Notes under the pieces: model-generated
Database searches by the model: none
Seen by the model: only the letters and a program-made list of their open reading frames with translations
Told to the model about the DNA's origin: nothing
Program-made: the position numbers and the translations under genes
DNA from: Gadus chalcogrammus
Lineage: Eukaryota > Chordata > Actinopteri > Gadiformes > Gadidae
DNA: 64,000 nucleotides
Direction: 5' to 3'
Assembly (NCBI RefSeq): GCF_026213295.1
Contig: NC_079419.1
Span: forward strand, 22,342,818 to 22,406,817
Shown: piece after piece, positions 45,171-55,344 of the stretch
Layout of the letters: each line of letters begins with the position of its first letter
Numbering within the stretch: the first letter of the stretch is position 1

Positions 45171-46752
45171 CCTCCGACCACTTCACCCGGTCGGGTAACG
45201 CCTTCCGGGTCAGCTCGTTCAGGGGGCTCGCCATAGTGGCGAAGCCGGGGATGAACCTCTGGTAGTACCCTACCAGGCCCAGGAACGACTTCACCTGCTT
45301 CTTGGTGGTGGGCCGGGGCCAGTCCCGGATGGCGGCGACTTTGCTGTCCTGAGGCCTGACGTTCCCCCGTCCCACCCGGTAGCCTAGGTACGCCGTCTCC
45401 TCCAGCCCCAGGCGGCACTTGGCGGGGTTGGCGGTGAGTCCGGCCCTCCTCAGCTCCGCCAGGACCGCCCTCAGCTGTCGGATGTGTATGTCCCAGCTTG
45501 CGCTATGGATGATGATATCATCGATGTATGCGGCCGCATACGCCCGATGAGGCCGCAGGATCTGGTCCATCATCCGCTGGAAGGTCGCCGGGGCGCCGTG
45601 GACACCGAACGGCAGGACCGTGTACTGATACAATCCCCCCGGGGTTGCAAACGCCGTTTTTTCCCTGGCTGTCCGGGTGAGTGGCACCTGCCAGTACCCT
45701 TTAGTGAGGTCCAGGGTGGTGAGGTAGCGGGCCGGTCCCAGCCGCTCGATCAACTCATCCACCCTGGGCATGGGGTAGGCGTCGAATTCGGACACCTCGT
45801 TGAGCTTCCGGAAGTCGTTGCAGAACCGGAAACTGCCGTCGGGTTTGGGGACCAGGACGACCGGGCTGGACCAGGCGCTGCGGGACTCCTCGATGACGCG
45901 GAGACTAAGCATTCGGGCGACTTCCTCCCGGATGGCGTTCCGCCGGGCTTCTGGGACCCGGTAGGGGGGAACGCGCACCGTGATGCCGGGCGCCGTTCTG
46001 ATGTCGTGCTGCGTTATGGTAGTTCTCCCGGGCAGCTCGGAGAAGACATCCTGGTGCTGGAGGATGACCTCCTCAAGGTCCTGCTTCTGGGCGGGGCTGA
46101 GATCTTCCCCCATGGGGACTGCCGGTGTGTCGCGCCGGGCGGCCAGGGCGAGGGTAGCCGGCGCCGTCGGGGTCGGGTTCGCCCTCCACTGCTTCAGGAG
46201 GTTGACGTGGTAGAGTTGGGTGGGTTTTCGTCTCCCGGGCTGCCGCACCCGGTAGTTCACCGGCCCCACCTGTTCCGTGACCTCGTACGGGCCCTGCCAC
46301 TTGGCCAGGAATTTACATTCAGACGTCGGGATCAGCACCATGACCAGGTCTCCGGGCCGGAACAGGCGTAGCTGGGCCCCGCGGTTGTAGACCCGGGCCT
46401 GGGCCTGCTGGGCCTGCCGAAGGTGGTCCCGGACGATGGGCCAGACCTGGGCCATGCGGTCCCTCACCTGCTCCACATGGTCAACCAGGGTGCGATGGGG
46501 GGAGGGTCGACTCTCCCACGCCTCCTTGGCGAGGTCGAGGAGCCCCCGGGGTCTTCTCCCGTATAGCAGCTCGAAGGGGGAAAACCCCGTCGAGGCTTGG
46601 GGTACTTCGCGGACTGCGAAGAGTACATGGGGCAGGAGCTGGTCCCAGTTTTTTCCGTCAGCGTCCATGACCTTCTTTAGCATCTGCTTCAGTGTCTTAT
46701 TGAAGCGCTCTACCAACCCGTCGGTCTGTGGGTGGTAGACCGAGGTCCGGAG
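45151..46752 (-). CDS. pol: Integrase C-part and reverse transcriptase of gypsy B
   Basis: Same frame as the upstream ORF after the TAG. It begins with SVYHPQTDGLVERFNK (catalytic Glu), runs through the integrase C-terminus with a GPY/F module (KWQGPYEV), then a linker, then reverse transcriptase (WSSPVVLVPKPDGSFRF, DLTKGYWQVPL, catalytic YIDD at about residues 397-400 counted from VERF) and a connection region (FLGLVGYYQRFIPGF). RT directly downstream of integrase is plain here. The frame is lost near 45165. Confidence 0.9.
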   Translation of the reverse strand, partial: LRTSVYHPQTDGLVERFNKTLKQMLKKVMDADGKNWDQLLPHVLFAVREVPQASTGFSPFELLYGRRPRGLLDLAKEAWESRPSPHRTLVDHVEQVRDRMAQVWPIVRDHLRQAQQAQARVYNRGAQLRLFRPGDLVMVLIPTSECKFLAKWQGPYEVTEQVGPVNYRVRQPGRRKPTQLYHVNLLKQWRANPTPTAPATLALAARRDTPAVPMGEDLSPAQKQDLEEVILQHQDVFSELPGRTTITQHDIRTAPGITVRVPPYRVPEARRNAIREEVARMLSLRVIEESRSAWSSPVVLVPKPDGSFRFCNDFRKLNEVSEFDAYPMPRVDELIERLGPARYLTTLDLTKGYWQVPLTRTAREKTAFATPGGLYQYTVLPFGVHGAPATFQRMMDQILRPHRAYAAAYIDDIIIHSASWDIHIRQLRAVLAELRRAGLTANPAKCRLGLEETAYLGYRVGRGNVRPQDSKVAAIRDWPRPTTKKQVKSFLGLVGYYQRFIPGFATMASPLNELTRKALPDRVKWSEAAEGAF

Positions 46753-48981
46753 CTAGGAGACCTGGAGGAGACTGAGCAGTTGTTTCATGACCCGGGACAT
46801 GAAACAGGACCCCTGGTCCGTTAATACCTCCCGGGCTATCCCCACCCGGCTAAACAGTAGCATTAGTTCCCTGGCTACTGCCTTGGTGGTGGCGGCGCGG
46901 AGGGGAAGGGCTTCGGGGTATCTGGTGGCATAATCTACGATAACCAGGATGTATCTATGTCCCCTGCTGGTCTTTGGGAGTGGGCCGACAATATCCAGCG
47001 CTATCCGCTCAAAGGGGACCTCAATGATTGGCATGGGGATCAGGGGGTTTCGTGCTGTGGGTCTCGGGGCCGTACGCTGGCATTCCGGACAGGACTGACA
47101 ATAGCGGACTACATCCCCTTTCACCCCGGGCCAGTAAAACCGAGCTAGCACTCTTTCCCTGGTTTTATCCATGCCTAGGTGAGCCCCTAGCAGGTGGGAG
47201 TGGGCCATGAATAGTACCTTACTAATGTAGGGCCGGGGTACTAGTAATTGTTCTACCACTTCTCCCCCTTTTTCCACGACCCGATATAACAAACCCCCCC
47301 TGGTGCTGAAGTGCGGGTGTGGGAGGCGACTCACCGAATCCCTCGCTTGTCCCTCATGGGCGAGGACGTGGCTCCAGGCGTGCTTTAGGGCGTCATCCTG
47401 TAGCTGGGCGCTGGCGAATTGTCCAGGTCGATGCGTTCTCCCCCCTCCCCCGGTCGGGAGAAAATCCGAGAACTCGGTGAGCGGGGAGCTCTCGGAGTCT
47501 CCCGGTGGACCGGACTGCTCGGTTGCCGTCAGGGTGTCCGGCGTGTCCACGGGCGGTCCCGCCGTCTCCACTCGGTGGGACCCTCCCGCCGAGTGCGCTG
47601 GGGTGCCTGGCGGGGTGGGTCCGTCCCCCTCGGTCCCGCCGTCCTCCTCCGACGTCTCCGCTGGGGTTCCGGGGACCGGCCGAGCCCCGTAGGCGGGTCG
47701 GACCGTCCGCCCGGTCCGACGCGATGGATCTCGCCGGAGCCGGGAACTCGGGCCGGGGTTCAGCAGGCGGGTGAGCATGGGGCAGTCCCTGCCGATGAGT
47801 AGGGGTACGGGCAGGTTGGGCACGATCCCGGCCCGCGTCACATACACCCCACGGGGGGTCCTCACGACCACGTGGCAAGTGTCATAGGTGCGGGTGTCCC
47901 CGTGGACGCACGCGACCTCTATGGGCTCGCCCCTCCGTCCCCCCTCAAGGTCTGGGCGTAGGAGGGTTACCACGCTGCCGGTATCTAGTAGTGCCTTCGT
48001 GTCCTTATTCCCCACCCTCACCGGGATAGTTGGGGCTCCGGATGTCTGGTGGGCCCAGCAGTTGGTCAGCAGACACGGTCCCGGTCGTCCCCCGTCGGCG
48101 AAGGCCGACGGCATGGACACGTCCCGGTTCCCGGTGCACTGTCGGGCTAGGTGTCCGGTTTGCCCGCAAGTGTAGCACCGTCGGTCCTCCCGGAGCCCCG
48201 GGGCGACGGTCTGCGGTCTCGGCGGGGTCCACTGTTGCCCGGCTCCCGGGCCTCGCTGGTCACTACGCGGCTCGGCGGCGCGCGCCGGGGTCCGGGGCCC
48301 GCCCCCCAGCTGTTGGGCCACCTGCCAGTTTTCCAACTGTCGGATCAGCTCATCCACGGTGTCGGGGTGGTGGTGCGCGAAGGTTCTCCGTGCGTCGGGG
48401 GGGAGCTGACGGATGGTGTTGTCTATAAGGACCCGATCCAGGAGGCTGGGTCCTTCTCCCGTTGTGAGCCACCTCCGTATCAGCCGTCCGTGCTGGGAGA
48501 TCTGCGCGCGCACCGCGCCTCGCATGTCGAATCGCCAGACATGGAAGCGCTGGGCTCTGGCAGCGAGGCTATGGCCATAATAGGCCAGGATGGCCTGCTT
48601 CAGGGTCGGGTACTGGCTGGCGTGCTCCGGCGTCATGTCCTGGCTGGCCTGTTGGGCAGGTCCGGTTAGGAAGGGAGACAGGATGTGCGCCCACTGGTCC
48701 TCCGGCCATTTCTCCCGTCGGGCCGTCCTCTCGAACACCTCCAAGTACGCCTCCACGTCGTCGTCCGGTCCGAGCTTGGTAAGGCGGCTAGTTGGCGCGG
48801 CTGTCGGAGCCTCGCGCCCCGCTTGTTGGGTGAGCCTTATCACCGCCTCTCGGAGAAGAGCGAGGCTCTCCGCGGTGTCTCGATGGTGCCGCAGCCACGG
48901 CGGCGGCGGCTTCCGGGTTCTGCATCGGGGTTGGGTGGATGATTCCTTGTAATCCGTAGTGGGTTTCTTAAATGCCTGCAT
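46753..48981 (-). CDS. gag-pol: gag-protease-integrase (N part) of gypsy B
   Basis: The ATG at 48981 (MQAFKKPTTDY) opens 742 codons to a TAG at 46753-46755. Order: capsid with a SCAN-like C-terminal bundle (residues 143-220, RFHVWRFDMRG, LIRRWLTTGEG, NTIRQLPPDARR); CCHC knuckle (CYTCGQTGHLARQC, 269-282); aspartic protease (LLDTGSVVTLL, DTG 333-335); integrase HHCC domain (HSHLLGAHLGMDK...CPEC, 594-634); and the first two catalytic Asp of the integrase core (ALDIVG D663, LTDQGS D722). Gag and pol share one frame. The stop falls inside integrase, and the same frame continues after it. Confidence 0.88.
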   Translation of the reverse strand: MQAFKKPTTDYKESSTQPRCRTRKPPPPWLRHHRDTAESLALLREAVIRLTQQAGREAPTAAPTSRLTKLGPDDDVEAYLEVFERTARREKWPEDQWAHILSPFLTGPAQQASQDMTPEHASQYPTLKQAILAYYGHSLAARAQRFHVWRFDMRGAVRAQISQHGRLIRRWLTTGEGPSLLDRVLIDNTIRQLPPDARRTFAHHHPDTVDELIRQLENWQVAQQLGGGPRTPARAAEPRSDQRGPGAGQQWTPPRPQTVAPGLREDRRCYTCGQTGHLARQCTGNRDVSMPSAFADGGRPGPCLLTNCWAHQTSGAPTIPVRVGNKDTKALLDTGSVVTLLRPDLEGGRRGEPIEVACVHGDTRTYDTCHVVVRTPRGVYVTRAGIVPNLPVPLLIGRDCPMLTRLLNPGPSSRLRRDPSRRTGRTVRPAYGARPVPGTPAETSEEDGGTEGDGPTPPGTPAHSAGGSHRVETAGPPVDTPDTLTATEQSGPPGDSESSPLTEFSDFLPTGGGGRTHRPGQFASAQLQDDALKHAWSHVLAHEGQARDSVSRLPHPHFSTRGGLLYRVVEKGGEVVEQLLVPRPYISKVLFMAHSHLLGAHLGMDKTRERVLARFYWPGVKGDVVRYCQSCPECQRTAPRPTARNPLIPMPIIEVPFERIALDIVGPLPKTSRGHRYILVIVDYATRYPEALPLRAATTKAVARELMLLFSRVGIAREVLTDQGSCFMSRVMKQLLSLLQVS

Positions 48982-48992
48982 TCTCCACCATA

Positions 48993-49446
48993 TGTGGCAC
49001 CCCGGGCCTGTCTGGGTGAGGCAAGGAAACTCCACACTTGGCGGCTGGTTCAAAGCCCGGAGGGCATTTATTCGTTTGACCAGTGTTCTCCCCGGAGGGT
49101 AATGAAAATCATACTCTAGCTCCGAGAGCTAGGAAAAACAGTGAAACAAGGGTTTGAGCTTTCTCTGCCGGGTCTGCTCGGTTTGGGTACGGCGCGGTTC
49201 TCCCTTCGCTCGTTCGTGGCTCTGGTTACGGTTCCAGCGTCTCGCACCAACTCTGCTTTGGGATCCGGGAAAGCGCAGGTTAATAGCATGTCTCACTCCC
49301 CGCCCCAGGTGTTTCCCATCCCCCTCGTTAGTGTGTCGTGAGTGCCGGCCTCTGGCTCCATCTGTCGGATGTGGCCGGTACACGCCCTCCACCACCTCTC
49401 CCCTGGGCCCTCCAGCCCCTCCAGGGGTTGGGGACGGGTTGCCACA
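48993..49446 (-). repeat. 5' LTR of gypsy B
   Basis: TGTGGCACCC...GTTGCCACA. Next to it on the coding strand is TGGTGGAGAATGCAGG, the likely primer site, which overlaps the gag ATG. Confidence 0.88.
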
Positions 49447-49450
49447 ACAT

Positions 49451-50047
49451 ATAAATATAGCTAACTCCCACCCTAGCTTGAGGAGCACAACACATGGCAG
49501 TCACGATACAATATAGTCAGCTTTTAACACATAACACATACTTGATAACATAGTCAGGTGAAGGCCAGAACCAAGGCCCCATTTCTCCTCCAAACAAATG
49601 GTAAACACTCAGATAATGCACCGTTTCATCCTCAGAACGGAAGGGCCACAAACAGGAGATTCTGTGAGGCTCTCCCCCATCAGGAAGAACACAAGAAGAT
49701 ACACCTGCATACACTAGGGCCTGGGAAGCAAGGTCAAGCAAAGACACACAGAACCATACACATCTTAAACGCACACACCTCATCGAGAGGAAGATACAGC
49801 ATAAAACTGTATCACACAGGAACTCTGCCCACTTCTTCTGAAGCAGACCTTCCACGGAGGCGAAGCTCTGGACGAACCATCAGCGCTGATTAGGGACTTA
49901 GACATATTCGATTTCTCACGCTTTATGACTCTGTATAACCGTTGCCACTTTACTTAATAAATCCAAGGTCCTCGTGCCGATAGACTTTATTACCTCTCCG
50001 TCTCATTTTATCTGATCCAGTAACTAGACAGACCGTTTTTCCCTTCA
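49451..50047 (+). repeat. Remaining 597 bp of the retrovirus 3' LTR
   Basis: Continues the 3' LTR from ATAAATATAG to CCCTTCA; with the 29-bp piece the total is 626 bp, equal to the 5' LTR. Confidence 0.88.
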
Positions 50048-50141
50048 CTATGAATGCTGGTAACAAATTCATTGTAAATAAATTGTTTTCGTTTTGGGAA
50101 GTAGCCGTGTAATAAGCGGGATAATGTATAGAACTTCCCCT

Positions 50142-50216
50142 GTCATTATCGAAAAATAAGCCCCTTCATGGCGAAGCACTGTTCGCCCTGTCAGGGCTTA
50201 TTTTCTCGATAATGAC
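50142..50216. repeat. Strong 75-bp hairpin
   Basis: GTCATTATCGAAAAATAAGC pairs with GCTTATTTTCTCGATAATGAC, with an inner GGCGAA/TTCGCC stem. It lies just right of the retrovirus, upstream of the triplicated exon. Confidence 0.75.
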
Positions 50217-50267
50217 TGGCGTTCTATGTTGGTAACTAACTGGCAACACACATTGTACACATTTCAG

Positions 50268-50740
50268 GATGGGACAGCTGGAGCAGGTGGTGAAGCTGTA
50301 GGAGGACACCAGGCCGGGCTGGGACAAGGGGCAGAGAGACCAAGCCCAAATCCATCACCCTGGGTACCCTACCTGATTAAATTGAACAATTCCATTCATA
50401 GTACAGGCTTTATGTTCAGTGGCTAACTTGCTACATACTTTATGCCAACTTCAGAATGTGTCAGCTGCTGGAGATGCTGCCGTGGGTATAGGAGGACACC
50501 AAACCACGCAGGGACAGGGGGCAGAGAGACCAAGCCCAAATCCATCACCCTGGGTACCCTACCTGATTAAATGGAACAATTCCATTCATAGTACAGGCTT
50601 TATGTTCAGTGGCTAACTTGCTACACACTTTATACCAACTTCAGAATGTGTCAGCTGCTGGAGATGCTGCCGTGGGTATAGGAGGACACCAAACCACGCA
50701 GGGACAGGGGGTAGAGAGACCAAGCCCAAATCCATCACAG
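50268..50740 (+). repeat. Tandem triplication (190-bp period) of a coding exon
   Basis: The block ending GCAGAGAGACCAAGCCCAAA occurs at exact 190-bp spacing (50331, 50521, 50711). Each unit has an acceptor (TTCAG) and an open exon with GGHQ...QGAERPSPNPSP. Only the third copy (50645-50740) has a strong donor, CACAG|GTGAGA, in phase with the next exon; the first two have CCTGG|GTACCC. Confidence 0.8.
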
Positions 50741-50759
50741 GTGAGATCACAATAGCAGT

Positions 50760-51900
50760 TAAGATTTTTGAGATTACCAGAAGCCTTCTCTTAAAGGTTT
50801 GATAATAACCCTAGGCTTGATGCACGCATTGTCTAAAAATCTCTACATTGTAAAGACCACTTTTTTCACTGAATGTTTAATTTTTTCTGTCAGAGGGGTG
50901 TGTGCTTCTCTTAGTAGGCTACAAAAAGAATCAACAGGCAAATAACGGATACAATTGTTTTTCAAAACAGGAAGCTGTATATTTACAGTCTCAAGTTCTC
51001 AATAAAAGTAATCTAGCTAATGAAATTTGCAACAATTTCAATGTGAATATGACGCCTTCAATTTTTTAGTTTTGGCCTGAAAAATACAGTTTCGTCAAGA
51101 ACATATTGGACTACTAGCCAATCCCACCATAGTTTGGACCATAACTATGTGACTGATTCACATTGGCATGGCATTGTCATCCACTATTATAACACCATCA
51201 CTATCATTATGCATGGTGATGTGAGTGTTACTTTTGGGAGCTGCTTTATTGCCTGGTACTGGTGACCTTGCCATTATGAAGAAAAATCAATGAATTCTAG
51301 GATTTACTTCAAAATTCTATGGAGATATTAAAGGACTTGCCTCCGTGACGTAAAGCAATGACAAGTGGCAAAATGAAAAGACATGTACGATTTTAAATGG
51401 TCTGATGTTAGGACCTAAACAACTGTTTGGGAGGACCCAAAGTGAACTATTCACACAAGTCATCTAAAATAAAGCAATCTAAAAACCTAACATATCAGTA
51501 AATTGGGGTAGTTGAATGATAAACTAACCTAAAGCACATGTGAGAGACTTAATACTCGACTCTAGGAAAAGTCTGGAAAAGGTTTAGTTTAAGTCTTAGG
51601 TGCCAGCAGACGGCACCTATGGGGCACCAAAGGGCACACATTAATGAACACAAGGATTTTTAACTTTTTTTTTTAATCATTGTATTCAGTAAATATCCAA
51701 TAATATTCTAACTATTTGTAATTTCCTTTCATTAAATTTAGTCCAGCTAGGAGCATCATTACTGTTAGTGTGGTTGATGTAGGATGTTTTTACATAAAAC
51801 AATGACAATAAATAAATCTTATGTATCATCAACTTGAATATGCACTATTGAGAATGTTTTGTACACTATATGAATCTTAATCTAGATCTCCCATTCTTTT
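50760..51900. other. Intron of the EnSpm-like gene, nothing recognised
   Basis: AT-rich, no element ends or ORF of note. Confidence 0.4.
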
Positions 51901-53219
51901 TAGGAGGAAGATTATGGAGATTGCCTTTTGTACCCTGGAGCACCTATCACCAAAGGTCAAAGTCTAGTCCTGCTGATGTCGTATGTCCTGAGGCATAACC
52001 TGACCGGGATTGCTTTGGACCATCTTCTGCAGATATTCAATGAACATTTTCCAGGAGTGATGCCAGCAACCTCGTATCTTTTCCATAAATCATATGGTCA
52101 ATATGGAGAGTATGAGCCCCATTTTTACTGCCATCACTGTTCTAACTACATTAGAACAAAGGAATGTGGTTTGGCACAGTGTCCTCTGTGTCAATCAGCA
52201 TTTGATGCAAACATTAGCCTAAAAACGGGTTCATATTTTCTGGTCGTCAGTTTATCCTCGCAGATAAAAGAGATTCTAGAAAATCCGAACATCCATATCT
52301 CACGACATACATCAACTCCAGGTTTTATCTGTGATATACAGTGTGGAGTTGAGTATAGGAAGCTCAAAGACAGTGGTGAAATTGGTGAGGATGACATCAG
52401 TCTCCTCTGGAACTGTGATGGGATCCCTGTATTTAAAAGCTCGAAGTGTCAAATATGGCCTATTCAGTGCCAGATCATTGAGCTACAGCCTGCAGACCGG
52501 AAGAGCAACATCTGTGTTCCTTGCCTTTGGTTTGGAGAGAGCAAGCCCAACATCCAGACTCTCCTTACTCCATTTGTTAAAGAACTTGAGGAACTTCAAA
52601 CTCACGGCATTACCTGGGCAGATGGTTGCACTTCAAAAGGTGCATGCCCTTATATGTAGTTCCAATTCAGTTGCCAGGCCACTTCTCCGAAACACCAAGC
52701 AGTTTAATGGGATTTATGGTTGTGACTTCTGTTATCAAAGAGGTGGGGGACCTTATCCATATGTTAGTCCTGAGCCACGTCTTCGTACTGAAGCTGAGCA
52801 TTTTGATGATGCCTTGAAGGCAACCCCTAAGCAGCCTGTCATGGGAGTGAAAGGACCAAGTCAACTTATGAAATTGGACAAATTTCAAATGATCCAAGGC
52901 TTTGTTCCTGAATACCAGCACAGTGTATGTCTCGGGGTAACTAGACAGCTGGCGACTCTGTGGCTGGATTCTACTAACCATGCAAATGCGTGGTACATAC
53001 ATAGGCACCAAAACTGAGTTGATCGACAAAGAACTTAAGGCAATCTTGCCACCGACCGAGATAACAAGAGTACCACGATCCATCAAAGAAAGGAAGTTCT
53101 GGAAGGCTTCTGAGTGGAGGTCGTTTCTTTTGTTTTATGCTTTGCCTGTTTTGAACGGGATCCTGCCCAGAAAATACTGGAACCACCTTTTTTTTTTGGT
53201 TTTTGCCATGTATCATCTC

Positions 53220-54256
53220 TGTATTTTTCAGCGTTGGATTTCGTCTGTGCTGTGGTTCCTCCCGGCCTGAGGGTGGTGCTACCACCATTGGTGTTTCTCC
53301 AGGTGCTGGCTGTTGATTGGTGCTGGGGCTGGAGGAGCTGCTATAAATGGCCGCCGCTGGAGACAATCATCCTCCTTCTCTTGACCCTGCTCCCAACTGC
53401 ACCAGGCTTACCATGTGGCATTATATTGTATTGTATTGTGTTATGTTAAAACTTAAGCAGTCCAGGTAATCGTAGGGGTGAGTAGCTTGTTTGGTTTATC
53501 GTTGTTTTCTCCTGTTTATCACATAGGGAGTCAGTGAGAATCCTGTGAACTTTGCTTTCTTTGGTTTGTCGGTTAGGGAAGTTAGTTTTGGGGTTAGATT
53601 GTTTTGTTTGTTGTTTTGGCTATGCTCACCCCGAGGCTCCATCAATTGAATTTAATCAACTTATGCTGGACTGCAGCCCTGTGTGCCTGGTCGTCCTTGG
53701 GAGTGGGAAAAGAGGGGAGCACCATGTGTTACGACCGGCCTAGGGGAACCGGACATAACACATGGTGCTCCCCTCTTTTCCCACTCCCAAGGACGACCAG
53801 GCACACAGGGCTGCAGTCCAGCATAAGTTGATTTAATTCAATTGATGGAGCCTCAGGGTGAGCATAGCCAAAACAACAAACAAAACAATCTAACCCCAAA
53901 ACTAACTTCCCTAACCGACAAACCAAAGAAAGCAAAGTTCACAGGATTCTCACTGACTCCCTATGTGATAAACAGGAGAAAACAACGATAAACCAAACAA
54001 GCTACTCACCCCTACGATTACCTGGACTGCTTAAGTTTTAACATAACAAAATACAATATAATGCCACATGGTAAGCCTGGTGCAGTTGGGAGCAGGGTCA
54101 AGAGAAGGAGGCTGATTGTCTCCAGCGGCGGCCATTTATAGCAGCTCCTCCAGCCCCAATCAACAGCCAGCACCTGGAGAAACACCAATGGTGGTAGCAC
54201 CACCCTCAGGCCGGGAGGAACCACAGCACAGACAAAATCCAACGCTGAAAAATACA
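53220..54256. mobile_element. 1-kb near-perfect palindrome (foldback element) in transposase exon
   Basis: Left arm 53220-53730 and right arm 53758-54256 are inverted copies differing by a few substitutions and small indels. The centre TGTTACGACCGG...CCGGACATAACA continues the pairing to a loop of about 10 bp. It interrupts the tnp2-like reading frame after FAMYHL; homologous coding sequence resumes after 54256. No ORF with known domain. No convincing target duplication was found. Confidence 0.8.
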
Positions 54257-55344
54257 CATACGACCTGCAAGAAAGGATCAGAGAGGGTGATGTGACGATA
54301 GCTGAAAAAAAATTGTCAGAGAATTTGAGGGGTTGTATGGCACAGCTAATGTTTCATTTAATGTGCATCTAATGACGCACATTGCTGCCAGTGTGAGGAA
54401 CTGGGGACCTCTGTGGGCCACATCAACATTTTCCATTGAATCTTTTAATGGTACCCTGTTGAAGTATTTCAATGGAACAACTCATGTCCCTGTTCAAATA
54501 ATGAAAAGGTACCTTAGGGGGAGGAGTCTCGCACAGAAAGGAGTTAGGGTAATGAAAAATGCTGATGATAATATATAATGTATTTTCTTTGAACTACAGG
54601 GCAGCAAGTGTTCAAATCAGTGCCCATGTCAGAGTTTTTGGAAAATCAGTACTGACGGGTGTTTCGGTGTTACACATGCTTGCGATAGATGATCTACTAG
54701 GTTTCAGGGTAAGACAAGCTTGCTACTACAACCGTTTCATTGTGAATGGAATACTGTATCACTCTGACACCAACAACCGCTTACAGAAAAGAAACAACTC
54801 AGTTGTAGAGTTGCAGAATGGGTCACTTGTCAGAATTCTGAGCTTGGTAGTTTCTGGTGCAATACACTCTGTTTTGGTCAAGGAGCTTCTGATGTCCGGA
54901 AGGAAGCTGTGCAGAGACACAACACTTAATATTGCATCAAGCTTTATTTTTGAAGTGTCTTAAGTCCAACAACATGTATGCCATTCATCCAGAGTCATTG
55001 ACAGGCAAATGTGTCATGATTAAGTCAAGGGAGAAGGTATATGTTATTCCTCTTCCAAACAACATTGAACGAGACTGATTTGACTGGGCATCAAGGAAGG
55101 TCTCAAACTTTCCAGAAAACGTTGATTTGTTATTAAAAGGGTTGAAGATTAGGGTTAACCATACTTGTATTGTAAAATAGAGATTTGATTGACGTGTAAA
55201 GTACACAGTACCTGTTATTAAAGATTGGGATGTACAAACTTGTTTTAGAAACTGTTCTGAACCTGACATACTGTACATAAAGTGATATCCTTCTGTCAAG
55301 CAATTCTTTGTGCATTAATGAATGATTGGTAACAGTCTATATAC

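Larger units (their letters stand above)
44237..49446 (-). mobile_element. Gmr1-like Ty3/gypsy retrotransposon B, GC-rich, nearly intact
   Basis: 5.2 kb, flanked by ACAT (44233-44236 and 49447-49450). LTRs at 44237-44686 and 48993-49446 are nearly the same but for three short indels and about one substitution. The coding order on the minus strand is gag, protease, integrase, reverse transcriptase, RNase H: integrase precedes RT as in Gmr1. GGTGGAGGAG before the 3' LTR is the purine tract. Only one in-frame stop (46753) and one frameshift (near 45165) were found. GC content is far above the surrounding sequence. It lies antisense in the retroviral 3' LTR. Confidence 0.92.
36361..50047 (+). mobile_element. 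Endogenous retrovirus, defective, with nested gypsy in its 3' LTR
   Basis: The 626-bp 5' LTR (36361-36986) and the 3' LTR (44208-44236 plus 49451-50047, also 626 bp) differ at about four positions. The target duplication CTAT is perfect (36357-36360 and 50048-50051). TTTGGTGACCCTCGACGTG after the 5' LTR is the primer site; the tRNA is not assigned. GAGGGGGATA before the 3' LTR is the purine tract. The interior has a long leader with three tandem-repeat fields, then only degraded pieces of integrase and envelope. Gag, protease and RT are not found. It must have been copied with helper proteins or deleted after integration. Confidence 0.88.
35055..55078 (+). pseudogene. EnSpm/tnp2-like transposase gene, about 20 kb, interrupted many times
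   Basis: Exons with consensus sites: 35055-35147 (MPPVKKRKYKSYLLDINNPQ), 35245-35337, 35536-35604, a triplicated exon at 50268-50740, then the main coding exon from 51903. Phases agree at 0. The main exon has an N-terminal block (GQSLVLLMSYVLRHNLTG), a Cys-rich part (CHHCSNYI...CPLCQ), and the tnp2-like core (NGIYGCDFCYQRGG, PEYQHSVCLGVTRQLATLWL). After the palindrome it continues with NVSFNVHLMTHIA and WATSTFSIESFNGTL, ending at TGA 55076-55078. Lesions: a one-base insertion near 52640, a 4-bp CATA duplication near 53000, the palindrome at 53220 and shifts near 54320 and 54945. Assignment to EnSpm/tnp2 is from memory of animal relatives. A 13.7-kb retrovirus lies in the intron after exon 3. 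Confidence 0.65.

Noticed and set aside
45484..46371. 295-codon plus-strand ORF
   Set aside because: Antisense shadow of the GC-rich gypsy B pol.
53211..54265. Nine-base target duplication around the palindrome (TATCATCTC / TACGACCTG)
   Set aside because: Only five of nine bases agree; the flanks also encode similar residues, so chance or coding constraint explains it.
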